Made by a program: the position numbers and the translations under genes
The notes under the pieces: model-generated
Database searches by the model: none
What the model saw: only the letters and a program-made list of their open reading frames with translations
What the model was told of the DNA's origin: nothing
Shown here: piece after piece, positions 42,191 through 51,842 of the stretch
Numbering within the stretch: the first letter of the stretch is position 1
How the letters are laid out: each line of letters starts with the position of its first letter
Source of the DNA: JAZKAR01 sp040389065
GTDB lineage: Bacteria; Pseudomonadota; Gammaproteobacteria; Burkholderiales; Casimicrobiaceae
Direction of reading: 5' to 3'
Assembly (NCBI GenBank): GCA_040389065.1
Contig: JAZKAR010000014.1
Location: 1 to 64,000, forward strand
DNA length: 64,000 nucleotides

Positions 42191-45100
42191 TTAATTTCCT
42201 GATTTTTCCAAAACCGCTGGCATTAGCGCTGTCCCAGAAGATTTTGGTGTTGCTCCCAAAACCAGTTTTACAGACAAATTACCTTGTTTATCGCTATCCA
42301 CTTTTTCAATTGAACCAATAGCTACACGCTCATTGGGCAAACCTTTAGTTTTAAAAAATAATACGATATTCTCACTCCGTTTCTTCGCCATGGCCTGCAA
42401 TTGAGTTTCTGTAACGGTTTCTGTTTCCTGGAGCCGACGAAAAAGAATGATGTAGAAATCAGTGCCTTTTAACTGCTCGATTTCATTCTGGCTTAAGCTT
42501 CGTTTTGAATGGAATAAGCCAGAGAGCTGGGAAGCTACTTTGCTGGCTACATTTTCGGTTAGCTGACCAGGATTAGCGGTACGGAAACCTTCTTTGAGAG
42601 CGACAAGTTCTCCCCTACCCAGCCGAGTGGCAAACAGTTTTTCCAACGCCGTCTGTACTTTAGGAGAATGGGTTGCAAGAGGACCCGGATCATCCTCAGC
42701 ATCCATAGATTGGCCCGTTTGCTTGGCGATTACACGGCGTAGTTGAACATCTTGAAGCGCCGTCTTATCCGAGTCTGCATAAACTCCATGCACCGTCATA
42801 ACTAGCCCACGACGCTTACTCAATGCTTCAGCAAGCTGTACGAGCTTTTCTTGCTCAGGAGGCAATAATTGATCATTACCAGCTTCGAAGGTAATATTTT
42901 CGAACTTCTCTCCATGGCTGAATAATGAGCCCAGCGCTCGAAAAGGAGCTGTAGCAATTTTTTCGATCACATTGATAATGGCTTTCCAGATAATCTCGCG
43001 GAAACTGAATTGCGGATTATCCAGACTGCCTGATACTGTTAAGCTCTGGTCGATACGACCATTAGAATCTTCCAGCATAGCAATCGCTAAATCTAATGGA
43101 AGATTTTTGGCTTCAGGACTTTCCACGTGCTCGCCCAGCGTTAATTTGTCCATTGTGATTTGGTTTTTGCCTGACAGTTGGCGTTTATTGAATTTGTATT
43201 CCAGGTTCAAAGAGAGCTTGCCGGATTTGATCTTGCGCCCGGCAAACGTAGACGAGTAAGGGGTGAGTCGTGTCATTTCGACGTTTCGGAAGGCTACATT
43301 GATATCCGTAAAATCAGTGGGATTAAGAAAATTGATCTGTCCTGTTGCCTGAGCAAGACCATAATCATCTACATTTCCTTTTAATGCGACCCGACCTGGT
43401 GCTCTGGGACTGGAAGAAAGTCCATCAATCGCGCCATGTAAATGATGGATACGCGTAGCAAATGGAAACACGAGTGAGTAATCAGCAAAATCCATTTGAC
43501 TGTTTTTGAATTTAAAACGATCAACGTTAACTAAGAAAGCCGGCGATGACTTCCGTTCAGCTGCTGCAGTAGGCATTGCTTTTGGCGTTTCTTTTTGCGG
43601 ATTAGCGTGTTCAGGTGTACGAAGAATATGAGAAATATTGACTGACTTATCCTTGTTGATAATAAGCCTGGAGCTTGAGCCATCAATTGAGAGATCGCCT
43701 ATATCAAGCTTTGCAGGTGTCATACGCATGTTCTTAGTATTTAGAGAGTTCCATACAAGAAACGTTTGATGGGTATCTTTCTCTATAAGGCGTACCTGGC
43801 GTAGATCAAAACCACCTTTAAAACCAAAACCCTTATTGCTAAATGTGGCTGCGCCTTCGGTATTGAGTATGCCGCTAGCTACGGACAGTCGACTCACTGA
43901 AGTTAAATAGGGTGTTAGCGGCACTAATGCGAGCTTAGCTAATTTGATCTGGAATTCTGCAGATGCATCGGATGGAAGAAACTTACCCGTTGCTTCAAAA
44001 CTTCCGCCTTCTTTCATGTTTAAAGAGGCTCGTGCAGGAAGTTGGATGGAAAGATCGTTACTGATATTCTCAACGCTTAGCGCAATATCGCTTAACGAGT
44101 GGTCAGCTGCGGGAACAACAGTCTCATCATGTAAACTAGCGAAAAAGTTTTTTAGCTCAAGCGTTTTTACATGATACCGCCATGGGTTATTGCTGGTCGT
44201 TACTCGTGTTGATTCAGCAGCTGGTTTAGTAACAGCTTTAGAAGCACTTGGCACTGTCTTTAAAGGTTCAAGTAAATCGATGTGTCCATGCTTATTGCGC
44301 ACGGCCTTCAGGCTTCCATCCTTTAGCAGGATATGATCAAGATTAAGGTTTCGATCAGCCAGGTTGACCTGAATATTTTCAAGGGACAGTGCGCCTAATT
44401 GCAGTAACTGCATCGCTGATCCATCTAATTTGGGCTTATGAACGACATTACCTGAAAAGTTCAGTGCACCCAGCGCTAAATGCTGACTAGCCAAATCATA
44501 GTGACCATTGAGAAATTGAACAAGATTAACAGTAAAACCAAGGCCTTCTTTTATATCAACATTGAGATGAACAATGTGGGCTGCTATGTGGTTTAAGCTC
44601 AGGTTGAATCGATCTTTAGCATAATCAATCGCATATTGAGTCGAAAGCTCTGCCGTGCCACTGCGTAATGTTGCCGGAAGATCTTTGAAATAAGGGGCAA
44701 CGCGTAGCAGATTAATATTTTTAATGCTTAGCGAACCCTTTGAAGCTATCGGCCTAAGCGTAGTTTTCCCTTCCCAAAGTATATGAGTCCCGAAGGTTGT
44801 TTGAGCAGCGATCTTATAGCTACCTTCTCCATTCTGAAGCGTAGAAATATTTTTCAACGTAAGTTCAAGCGGCTCAAGTTGAGTATTAAAGCCTGCTTTT
44901 TTATCATCAAAATTGAGCTTGCCATGGTTAAGAGAAAAGTTTTGGATATTAAAAGGTGGGAGCGGCGAATCAGGTTTTTTGTCTTTATCTTTTAAAGCTT
45001 CGAGTAAAGGTGTCCAGTTTAGTTGACCATTGGACTGAAGCACGAAGCTTACTTCGGGTTTATCTATCTGAATCGCATTAAAAATATAGCTGCGGCGATA

Positions 45101-45376
45101 AAGGCTTGAAGCAGAGAGATTAATCCTCAAGTCTCTGAAAGCAAGTAATGGTCTACCATTAGGTTCTAGCAGTCGTAAGTTAGCCAGATGCAAATTGAGA
45201 CGTAAGGGATCAAATTCAGGCAGATCAAAAGAAAGGCGATGGCCTGTTTTTTCGGCAATATATTTGGGGGCTTGGGAATGTATGATTCTTGGCAAAGCTA
45301 GCCAGCCAAACAGTAAATACGCAGCTATAAGGCTGATGAATGATATTGCCAGAATTTTCAGGGAACGCAAGCGCAC
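42191..45376 (-). CDS. AsmA-like DUF748 envelope protein
   Basis: 1061 residues, GTG start. One N-terminal membrane anchor (LKILAISFISLIAAYLLFGW) is followed by long beta-rich repeats (FDLPEFDPLRLNLHLANLRL, LGALSLENIQVNLADRNLNL, PAKLDIGDLSIDGSSSRLII) typical of AsmA/DUF748 proteins, which are thought to help lipid transport or outer-membrane homeostasis. The C-terminal 250 residues include FEAGNDQLLPPEQEKLVQLA, which recalls an OmpA-like peptidoglycan-binding start. Full length is normal for the family. It is transcribed alone. Confidence 0.75.
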   Translation of the reverse strand: MRLRSLKILAISFISLIAAYLLFGWLALPRIIHSQAPKYIAEKTGHRLSFDLPEFDPLRLNLHLANLRLLEPNGRPLLAFRDLRINLSASSLYRRSYIFNAIQIDKPEVSFVLQSNGQLNWTPLLEALKDKDKKPDSPLPPFNIQNFSLNHGKLNFDDKKAGFNTQLEPLELTLKNISTLQNGEGSYKIAAQTTFGTHILWEGKTTLRPIASKGSLSIKNINLLRVAPYFKDLPATLRSGTAELSTQYAIDYAKDRFNLSLNHIAAHIVHLNVDIKEGLGFTVNLVQFLNGHYDLASQHLALGALNFSGNVVHKPKLDGSAMQLLQLGALSLENIQVNLADRNLNLDHILLKDGSLKAVRNKHGHIDLLEPLKTVPSASKAVTKPAAESTRVTTSNNPWRYHVKTLELKNFFASLHDETVVPAADHSLSDIALSVENISNDLSIQLPARASLNMKEGGSFEATGKFLPSDASAEFQIKLAKLALVPLTPYLTSVSRLSVASGILNTEGAATFSNKGFGFKGGFDLRQVRLIEKDTHQTFLVWNSLNTKNMRMTPAKLDIGDLSIDGSSSRLIINKDKSVNISHILRTPEHANPQKETPKAMPTAAAERKSSPAFLVNVDRFKFKNSQMDFADYSLVFPFATRIHHLHGAIDGLSSSPRAPGRVALKGNVDDYGLAQATGQINFLNPTDFTDINVAFRNVEMTRLTPYSSTFAGRKIKSGKLSLNLEYKFNKRQLSGKNQITMDKLTLGEHVESPEAKNLPLDLAIAMLEDSNGRIDQSLTVSGSLDNPQFSFREIIWKAIINVIEKIATAPFRALGSLFSHGEKFENITFEAGNDQLLPPEQEKLVQLAEALSKRRGLVMTVHGVYADSDKTALQDVQLRRVIAKQTGQSMDAEDDPGPLATHSPKVQTALEKLFATRLGRGELVALKEGFRTANPGQLTENVASKVASQLSGLFHSKRSLSQNEIEQLKGTDFYIILFRRLQETETVTETQLQAMAKKRSENIVLFFKTKGLPNERVAIGSIEKVDSDKQGNLSVKLVLGATPKSSGTALMPAVLEKSGN

Positions 45377-45612
45377 AATGGACTCAATTTCGGTACATAG
45401 ACATAAAATTTTCGCAATTGTAGCATGATGACCGAGAGATATTTTTTGCTAAAAAACTTGAATAAGCATGTGGCCGTACACATGTTGAAGCTAGTGGTTT
45501 GTGTTGCCAACATTTGCCCATCATGCAACGTTTTATAGGTATACCATAGCAAAGTTAGGTGATTGCGCTTCACGCATGTGTATGAAGATCTATCCCCACA
45601 AAGGAGAACATC

Positions 45613-46344
45613 ATGGATAAATATTTTGATTTGACTAAATCACCCTCATCTTCACAGGAAGAGGGTTTACGTGCTTACATGCTTAAAATCTACAATTACA
45701 TGTCCGCAGGGCTGGTATTAACAGGACTTATGGCCTGGTTTTCTGCCCACTCTCCTACTTTTCTAAACGCAATGTATCAGACTGAAGGATCCCAAATTGT
45801 TGGTATGAAGCCTTTGGCTTGGGTAATTATGATTGCTCCAGTAGCGCTGGCAATGCTTCTGAGTTTTGGCATTAATCGTATGTCGCTTCGTACTGCGCAA
45901 GCCAGCTTCTGGGGATATGCGGCGATTATGGGTTTATCTTTATCCAGCATTTTTTTAACCTATACCAGTACAAGTATTGCCACAGTGTTTTTCATCACCG
46001 CAGCAACCTTTGGTGGAATGAGCGTTTATGGCTACATCACAAAACGTGATTTGACCGCCTTCAGATCTTTTCTAATGATGGGTCTGTTTGGAGTGATTAT
46101 TGCTTCTGTTGTGAATATATTTCTTCAAAGTCCTGCATTGCTTTTTACACTCTCAGTGATGGGTGTGTTGGTATTTACAGGCTTAACTGCTTACGATACC
46201 CAAAAGCTAAAAAACATTTATCTACAAGCTTCTGTAGATCGTAATTGGATAGAAAAAATCACAATCATTGGCGCACTTAATCTTTATCTCGATTTTATTA
46301 ATCTTTTTATGAGCCTTTTAAATTTAACAGATAGAAGACGTTAA
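45613..46344 (+). CDS. Bax inhibitor-1/YccA family membrane protein
   Basis: 243 residues with seven hydrophobic segments (AWVIMIAPVALAMLLSFGI, SFWGYAAIMGLSLSSIFLTY and others). The family signatures FFITAATFGGMSVYGYITKR and TAYDTQKLKNIY, with conserved acidic residues, are present. AAAGGAGA lies before ATG 45613. Bacterial members are inner-membrane proteins related to calcium leak or protease-modulating proteins. It is a housekeeping-type gene that supports a chromosomal location. Confidence 0.9.
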   Translation: MDKYFDLTKSPSSSQEEGLRAYMLKIYNYMSAGLVLTGLMAWFSAHSPTFLNAMYQTEGSQIVGMKPLAWVIMIAPVALAMLLSFGINRMSLRTAQASFWGYAAIMGLSLSSIFLTYTSTSIATVFFITAATFGGMSVYGYITKRDLTAFRSFLMMGLFGVIIASVVNIFLQSPALLFTLSVMGVLVFTGLTAYDTQKLKNIYLQASVDRNWIEKITIIGALNLYLDFINLFMSLLNLTDRRR

Positions 46345-46369
46345 ACCTTAGCTTTTTAAAGATAATTTA

Positions 46370-46525
46370 ATGATGAAAACTTTAAACGTTTTGCTGAATG
46401 CTATGAAAGTGATGAAATGTTTAAAGGATAGCATGATGCGTATATTGCGATACGCTTGGCTTGAAGGCTACGGTATTGCTCTGAAACAAAAAGCGGCTAC
46501 TTCGCAACAAAAAATTATATTTTAA
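46370..46525 (+). CDS. Possible 51-residue small protein
   Basis: A short frame after the Bax inhibitor-1 gene reads MMKTLNVLLNAMKVMKCLKD, then MMRILRYAWLEGYGIALKQK. It is basic and amphipathic. No strong ribosome site is seen and no family was recognised. It could be co-transcribed with the upstream gene. It fills most of an otherwise empty 230-bp gap. Confidence 0.3.
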   Translation: MMKTLNVLLNAMKVMKCLKDSMMRILRYAWLEGYGIALKQKAATSQQKIIF

Positions 46526-46575
46526 TAGTAATAAGGCATCTTAAATAAATGCCTTATTCATCATATAATCAAAAC

Positions 46576-46884
46576 TTATATTTTTAACTCTTCAAGATTC
46601 TTACCGTTTGATAAAGCATCCTGAACCCATTTAGGCTTTTTACCACGCCCTGTCCAGGTTTCTTCATTATTTTCAGGATTACGATATTTAGCGTCAACAG
46701 TATTTATCACTTTTTTACCAGCGAGAATTTCCTCAGCAGTAAATCCATATTTGTCTTCAATTTGTTTTATTGCTGCACGTGCCTCTTTCAGATTTTGAGA
46801 TTGACGTGCCTTGAACTGAATTTGTAATTCTTTTTGAACATTTTGAAGTTCTTCAAAAGAAAGATTACTTAAATCGATACTCAT
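46576..46884 (-). CDS. H-NS-family nucleoid protein
   Basis: 102 residues. An N-terminal helical dimerisation region (LSFEELQNVQKELQIQFKAR) is followed by the C-terminal DNA-binding motif of H-NS/BpH3-type proteins (KYRNPENNEETWTGRGKKP, then WVQDAL). Such proteins bind curved AT-rich DNA and silence acquired genes, fitting an AT-rich, island-laden neighbourhood. Monocistronic. Confidence 0.85.
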   Translation of the reverse strand: MSIDLSNLSFEELQNVQKELQIQFKARQSQNLKEARAAIKQIEDKYGFTAEEILAGKKVINTVDAKYRNPENNEETWTGRGKKPKWVQDALSNGKNLEELKI

Positions 46885-47069
46885 TTTTTTCCTTTAAAAG
46901 TTTGGACTTATCAAAGTTATGATAGTAAATAATATTTTATCATAGCTAAATGTTATTTTTTATAAAAATAATTGATTCATAAAAATTAGATATATCGCTA
47001 TGATCTTATTAATTAACTCGTAATTGTATCGATATTAGATATGTATTCATTAAAATGTTATGAAAAACT

Positions 47070-47273
47070 ATGAGTATCGATAAAAAGATTCAGCGTTATC
47101 AAGATGACATTAACGAAATTAATGCACTTTTAGATTCTAAAAGTACGAATGATTTCGAAAATTATCAAGCCGCGTTAGAGTGGTATCAACATCTTTGTAA
47201 TAAAAGAAAAATTAAAAAATTTAGTATCAAAAGACTTGAAACCTTACAAAAAAAGTCTTTTCATTCAAAATAA
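47070..47273 (+). CDS. Small coiled-coil hypothetical protein
   Basis: 67 residues, charged and helical (MSIDKKIQRYQDDINEINAL, then WYQHLCNKRKIKKF). No family recognised and only a weak ribosome site. Divergent from the H-NS-like gene, with a 185-bp gap. Confidence 0.4.
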   Translation: MSIDKKIQRYQDDINEINALLDSKSTNDFENYQAALEWYQHLCNKRKIKKFSIKRLETLQKKSFHSK

Positions 47274-47637
47274 TGATGGCTTATTTATACTCATCAACTA
47301 GTTTTAAATGCCTTATCAGAGATGAATTTAATAAAAAACGTATTAACAACAAACTTAATAGGTCTGCTAAGAGAACCTAAAATTAATAATATAAATTAGA
47401 AATATTGTATTTAGACAATCTATAACTCTTACCTTATCCCCACAGAAAATATCTACTCCGTCAAACAATTTTTGGGTAAAACTTTACAGATGTAAGGAAT
47501 ATGAATTACTGCGTAAAATCAATACAGACTGTTTATACGTTTGAGTTTTTGCTACTAAAATGCCTCTCATATATATTTACTAATTTTTCAAACGCGTTAA
47601 TGGTAGTGTTAAGTTAAGCCATAGAGGGAGAATGCGT
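47274..47637. other. Intergenic, nothing recognised
   Basis: AT-rich DNA without open frames. GGGAG at 47626-47630 is the ribosome site of the SRAP gene. Confidence 0.5.
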
Positions 47638-48291
47638 ATGTGCGTAAATTACAGACCTCTTAACCATGAAGATTTGATAAAAATTTTTGATGTAAACATT
47701 GCTGAAGATGCAGAATGGCCCAAGGAAACGTACCAAGACTATTTTGCTCCTATTATCCGTAGTGATTCAGAAGGCAAACGCGAAGCCTTTATGGCCAGTT
47801 TTGGCATGATACCTAAACAGCATACTCCATCGAATTTTAAGCGTTTCTCGACGATGAATGCTCGAGCTGAAACAGTTGGGGAATTACGAAGTTATAAATC
47901 TGCTTGGTCAAAACATCAATTTTGCCTTGTACCGATGTATCATTTTTATGAGCCCAATTGGGAAACAGGCAAGCATATTCGCTATGCCATAGGGATGGCC
48001 AATCATTCTCCTTTCGCTGTAGCTGGACTTTGGCGTGATTGGAAAGAGGAGGATGGTGGCATTTCTCATTCTTTTACACAATTGACGATCAATGCAGATG
48101 TTCACCCGCTCATGAAGCGATTTCATAAGCCTGATGATGAAAAAAGATCGTTAGTTATCATTTATGAAGAAGATTATGATGACTGGCTTCAATGCGATAA
48201 ACTTGAAGAAGCGCAGTTATTTTTAAGGAATTATCCTGCGGAGCTGATGGAAGCCTGGCCTATGCCTAAAGAAAGTAAATCAAAAAAATAG
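47638..48291 (+). CDS. SRAP-domain protein (YedK/HMCES family)
   Basis: 217 residues. ATG 47638 is chosen over 47632 because it has proper spacing from GGGAG and places Cys directly after Met; in this family Cys2 becomes N-terminal and forms a thiazolidine link to abasic sites in single-stranded DNA. The active-site Glu is in MYHFYEPNW, and the conserved His-containing part is TINADVHPLMKRFH. The protein shields abasic sites during replication. It lies convergent with the UmuDC pair, suggesting a small DNA-damage locus. Confidence 0.85.
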   Translation: MCVNYRPLNHEDLIKIFDVNIAEDAEWPKETYQDYFAPIIRSDSEGKREAFMASFGMIPKQHTPSNFKRFSTMNARAETVGELRSYKSAWSKHQFCLVPMYHFYEPNWETGKHIRYAIGMANHSPFAVAGLWRDWKEEDGGISHSFTQLTINADVHPLMKRFHKPDDEKRSLVIIYEEDYDDWLQCDKLEEAQLFLRNYPAELMEAWPMPKESKSKK

Positions 48292-48320
48292 TAGCTTCGT
48301 TCAGTTATTATAGAAAACTG

Positions 48321-49610
48321 TTACTTAGCATACACCAAAGGCAATGCATCCCAACTCGTTGTGTAAGAAGGTGATTTAGAGCCACGCTTCATTGACCATG
48401 ATCGTCCGTTTAAAAGTCCAACTGTTCCCACGCCGATCGTGTTTTTTCCATACTGTTGATTAATTTGATCTATAACGTTCATGACGGCATCGCGGCGTGA
48501 AGTATCTTCTTCAAATAGACCGTACTGACTATTTTTCTTCTGGCTAATTCCCATTAGCATAACTCCAGCTTTGATGTATGCAACACCAGGCTTATAAATG
48601 ATGTTTAAACCCATTAAAACGGTATGAATGAGCTTGATGGTATCATCAGAAGCATTGCAAAGAGGAATGGTCATGCCTTTTGAATAGTAGTTGGGCTTAT
48701 GAGGGCTAGATTGAATAAATACCTGAACAGCATCACACACGGATTGTTGTTTTCTTAATTTTCTAGCGGCCGTATTCATATATTGACTAACCGCTTCTTG
48801 TAAGTCTTCTAAAACATATACTGATTGGCCAAAAGACCTAGAAGAAATAATTTGTTTTTTATCAGGCTGTATATCCTCTAGCGACAAACATGCAATCCCA
48901 TTCAATTCACGAACAGTTCGTTCGACGGTAACGCTAAATTTTTGTCGCATCATTGCAGGATCGGCTTTACAAAGATCAAGTACAGTAAAAATACTCAGTT
49001 CATTCAGCCCTTGTGTTAGTTGTCTTCCTATACCCCATACTTCACTTACATCAATACTAGACAGAAGCAGATTATTTTCTGTGATAGCAAGAGTTTCTAA
49101 ATCACACACGCCATTAAATCGAGGGTTTTTCTTTGCAATGTGGTTGGCCAGCTTTGCACGTGTTTTGGTTGAGCCTATGCCAATACAAATAGGAACGCCT
49201 ACACCTTTTTTGATAGTGTCCTTTATATCAAGCGCATATTGAGTTAAATCATAAGGTAAACCACTAAAATCTAAGAAGGACTCATCAATACTGTATATTT
49301 CTTGATGAGGTGAATATCCATTCAGAATGGTCATAATACGATGGCTAATATCTGCATAAAGCTCGTAGTTACTACTAAGTGCAATGATGCCATACTGTTT
49401 TGCTTGCTCTTGTATCTGAAACCAGGGTACACCCATTGGCAGTTTTAAAGCTTTTACTACTGAGCAACGTGAAACGACACATCCATCATTATTCGATAAT
49501 ACAACCATAGGAACGCTTTCGAGGTCTGGGCGAAAAATGCGTTCACAAGAAACATACATGTTATTCACATCGACTAAAGCAATACGTCGATGTGTATTGA
49601 AGATACTCAT
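48321..49610 (-). CDS. umuC: Y-family DNA polymerase V subunit UmuC
   Basis: 429 residues, full length. The catalytic core shows ALVDVNNMYVSCERIFRPD with metal-binding Asp14, SNNDGCVVSRC, and YSIDESFLDFSG with the second acidic pair. Helix-hairpin-helix and little-finger regions follow (VWGIGRQLTQGLNEL), and the C-terminal UmuC-specific extension ends in SPSYTTSWDALPLVYAK. Overlap with umuD (ATGA at 49610-49607) couples translation. It performs error-prone translesion synthesis with UmuD'. Confidence 0.93.
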   Translation of the reverse strand: MSIFNTHRRIALVDVNNMYVSCERIFRPDLESVPMVVLSNNDGCVVSRCSVVKALKLPMGVPWFQIQEQAKQYGIIALSSNYELYADISHRIMTILNGYSPHQEIYSIDESFLDFSGLPYDLTQYALDIKDTIKKGVGVPICIGIGSTKTRAKLANHIAKKNPRFNGVCDLETLAITENNLLLSSIDVSEVWGIGRQLTQGLNELSIFTVLDLCKADPAMMRQKFSVTVERTVRELNGIACLSLEDIQPDKKQIISSRSFGQSVYVLEDLQEAVSQYMNTAARKLRKQQSVCDAVQVFIQSSPHKPNYYSKGMTIPLCNASDDTIKLIHTVLMGLNIIYKPGVAYIKAGVMLMGISQKKNSQYGLFEEDTSRRDAVMNVIDQINQQYGKNTIGVGTVGLLNGRSWSMKRGSKSPSYTTSWDALPLVYAK

Positions 49611-50044
49611 TTGTTTGTAAGCTTATGAAGTACACAGGTTGCTACGCCCCAAATCACTAATTCCTGATCTTTTTTAATAGTAATGGTTGAATAAGCAGGA
49701 TTTTCTGCTAAAAGATAAATAGCGGTTTTTGTTTTTTTCAGTCTTTTTATGACTAATTGATTATCAATCGCGGCAACAACGATATCGTTATTGCTTGGAG
49801 TGATTGAGCGATCAACGATTATTTCATCACCATCCCATATGCCTGCATCAATCATTGAGTCCCCCGCTACTCGTAAAACAAACGTAGTAGCGCGATTGAG
49901 AATTAATCGCTCGTTTAAGTCTATACCGTGTTCAATATAGTCCTCTGCAGGTGAAGGGAACCCGGCAGAAATGCTATGAGACATCAAAGGAATGAAGCAC
50001 GGTAAGGAATATAAAGCGACTGACTTAATGTTTATTGTATTCAT
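49607..50044 (-). CDS. umuD: UmuD-like self-cleaving peptidase
   Basis: 145 residues. The cleavage site Ala27-Gly28 is in HSISAGFPSPAEDY, the catalytic Ser63 in VAGDSM and Lys100 in QLVIKRL, matching the LexA/UmuD Ser-Lys dyad. Cleaved UmuD' joins UmuC to form Pol V. No CTGT-N8-ACAG LexA box is visible in the 60 bp upstream, so control may not be classical SOS. Such pairs are often carried on mobile elements, which fits the ArdC region next door. Confidence 0.9.
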   Translation of the reverse strand: MNTINIKSVALYSLPCFIPLMSHSISAGFPSPAEDYIEHGIDLNERLILNRATTFVLRVAGDSMIDAGIWDGDEIIVDRSITPSNNDIVVAAIDNQLVIKRLKKTKTAIYLLAENPAYSTITIKKDQELVIWGVATCVLHKLTNK

Positions 50045-50160
50045 AGGTTTATCTTTTAAGTTGATTTTGTAACGTAATCAAGTTAAGGATAACTCATGAA
50101 AAAAGACCTTACCAGATAATAATAAAAATATTCCTCAAAAAATGTTGTTTATAAATAACT

Positions 50161-50541
50161 AATGCCGTAGTACGGCATGGTTTTCACCCTCATGACGCAC
50201 GTCGATGCTTTGCTCTATGAGGGTGCTTTTCTTTTTGAACATCCCATAGCTCCTCATCAATTCCATCATCACCGTTAGCCATTTCCATCGAATGCTGCAC
50301 TGCCCAGGCTAAATAACAAGACGCTTTCGCGGCATATCCTCGCTTTGCTCCGGTATTCCACGGTCATCTTGCCATTTAGCCTTTATGGGCAGTGCCTTAT
50401 TTCGATGGGCTAACGGCGATGACGGAAAAGATTTGATGAAGTGCACTAGAACTTTCAAAAAGAAAAAAGAAGGTTCAGCGGGCTTCAGCGAATCAAGAAA
50501 AGATTTTTTAACCCCTCTTTTTTTAAAAGCAAGGAGACAAC
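50161..50541 (+). ncRNA. Structured leader of the DUF3560/ArdC-N operon (copy 1)
   Basis: Homologous to 62325-62720. A terminator-like hairpin CACCCTCAT/ATGAGGGTG followed by CTTTTCTTTTT (about 50184-50236) precedes a very long stem: 50272-50314 pairs with 50374-50416 through CCGTTAGCC/GGCTAACGG, ATCGAA/TTCGAT, GCACTGCCCA/TGGGCAGTGC and GGCTAAAT/ATTTAGCC. The loop (GCTTTCGCGGCAT, ATTCCACG) and the tail (GATGACGGAAAAGATTTG, CGAATCAAGAAAAGA) are conserved in both copies. The stem bases differ but stay paired. It probably controls the downstream genes. Confidence 0.65.
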
Positions 50542-51408
50542 ATGGAAACCAATCAGCAACAAATAAACTTAGCTACTTCAGAGGAAAGCAAGAATTCAAA
50601 GCCTTTAAACGCTTACGAGGAAAGACTAGAAAGAAAGCGTGATAGATACGCAAGCCTAGCAGCAAAAGCGAGGCAGCAAAGTGATTCTATTTATAAACAA
50701 GCGCGGTCTATGTCATCGTGTATTCCGTTTGGGCAGCCTATTCTTGTTGGTCATCATTCCGAGCGCAGAGATCGAAATTTTAGAAACCGTATTCATAACA
50801 CCTATGGCAAATCTTTTAAGCTAAATGATAAAGCCAGCTATTACGAAGGAAAAGCTGCTTCTGTGGGATCAGGCGGTATATCTAGCGATGATCCCGAAGC
50901 CATTCAAAAACTAAAAGCAGAGCTTGCCGCTTGTGAAAACCTTCAAACAAAAATGAAAAAAACGAATGCCTGTTTTAGAAAAAATGATCGAGAAGGCTTA
51001 AAAAAATTGGGATATTCAGATCAAGAGATAGAAAACTTTTTCAAACCCAATTTTATAGGTCGTACAAGCTCTGTAATTTATCAAGGTGGGATTGGTTTTG
51101 CATCCTATCAACTCAGCAACAACAACGCGAACATGAGGCGCATTAAATTACGCATTCAGGATTTAGAAAAACGCGCCAAGAGGGAGGGCAAAGAAGAGGA
51201 AGGGAACGGTTATACCTATCGAGAGGATACCGCAGAAAACCGCGTAATGTTCATTTTTGACGGAAAACCAGATGAGGCGACCAGAGGCGTATTAAGGAAG
51301 CACACCTTTAAATGGAGTCCTAGCCGTGGCGCATGGGTTCGCCAGCTTAACAATGCTGGCTTATATGCAGCGCAGCAGATTAGAAAAATACTCGACCAAA
51401 ATGCCTAA
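50542..51408 (+). CDS. DUF3560 protein
   Basis: 288 residues. The N-terminal 130 residues match the DUF3560 family of mobile elements: YEERLERKRDRYASLAAKAR, then SSCIPFGQPILVGHHSERRD. A long helical stretch follows. The C-terminal 60 residues (RVMFIFDGKPDEATRGVLRK, then FKWSPSRGAWVRQLNNAGLY) form a small domain often seen in these proteins. Molecular function is unknown; it is typically encoded beside ArdC-type antirestriction genes. AAGGAGA precedes ATG 50542. First gene of a three-gene operon. Confidence 0.85.
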   Translation: METNQQQINLATSEESKNSKPLNAYEERLERKRDRYASLAAKARQQSDSIYKQARSMSSCIPFGQPILVGHHSERRDRNFRNRIHNTYGKSFKLNDKASYYEGKAASVGSGGISSDDPEAIQKLKAELAACENLQTKMKKTNACFRKNDREGLKKLGYSDQEIENFFKPNFIGRTSSVIYQGGIGFASYQLSNNNANMRRIKLRIQDLEKRAKREGKEEEGNGYTYREDTAENRVMFIFDGKPDEATRGVLRKHTFKWSPSRGAWVRQLNNAGLYAAQQIRKILDQNA

Positions 51409-51438
51409 TAAAACCCCTTCTTTTTCGAAAGATCCACA

Positions 51439-51807
51439 ATGAAAAACACAGCCAAAAAACCAACCCTTGATAGGGCAATGATTGAACAGCAGGCCCTAGA
51501 AAATGCAGTAAAAGGACAGAGCTTCGCCAATTATGAGCAGATATTTGAAGAGTTCGGGAAAAAGGGTATTCCTACGGATCAAATTCTACCGCGTGAAAAT
51601 GTTTTTACCTTTAACGCATGGAAAGCATTAGGGCGAGTAGTGAAAAAAGGAGAACATGGGGTACAGATTATAACCGTCATCCCATGCGTTAAAAAGGATA
51701 AGGAAACCGGGGAAGAAATACCCGTAAACAAGGCAAAAAAGACAAATGTTTTTCATATTAGCCAAACCAAGCTTTTAGAAGAAAACACCCTTCACACCAA
51801 CCAATAA
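51439..51807 (+). CDS. ArdC N-terminal-like single-stranded DNA-binding domain protein
   Basis: 122 residues. The segment FTFNAWKALGRVVKKGEHGV, then VIPCVKKD and VFHISQT, corresponds to the N-terminal domain of ArdC antirestriction proteins, which binds single-stranded DNA. The metallopeptidase-like domain is absent, so this is a stand-alone domain. It probably protects incoming conjugative DNA. The start lies 30 bp after the DUF3560 stop. Confidence 0.7.
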   Translation: MKNTAKKPTLDRAMIEQQALENAVKGQSFANYEQIFEEFGKKGIPTDQILPRENVFTFNAWKALGRVVKKGEHGVQIITVIPCVKKDKETGEEIPVNKAKKTNVFHISQTKLLEENTLHTNQ

Positions 51808-51842
51808 AAAAACATCAATTTTTAAATTAAGGAAATAAAACC

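Noticed and set aside
49980..50100. LexA box upstream of umuD
   Set aside because: No CTGT-N8-ACAG or close variant seen; a TGATT/AATCA dyad is present but too short to call.
50385..50642. 85-codon plus-strand frame MGSALFRWANGDDG... inside the leader
   Set aside because: It crosses the start of the DUF3560 gene in another frame and is not open in the homologous leader at 62.5 kb, so a structural role is more likely.
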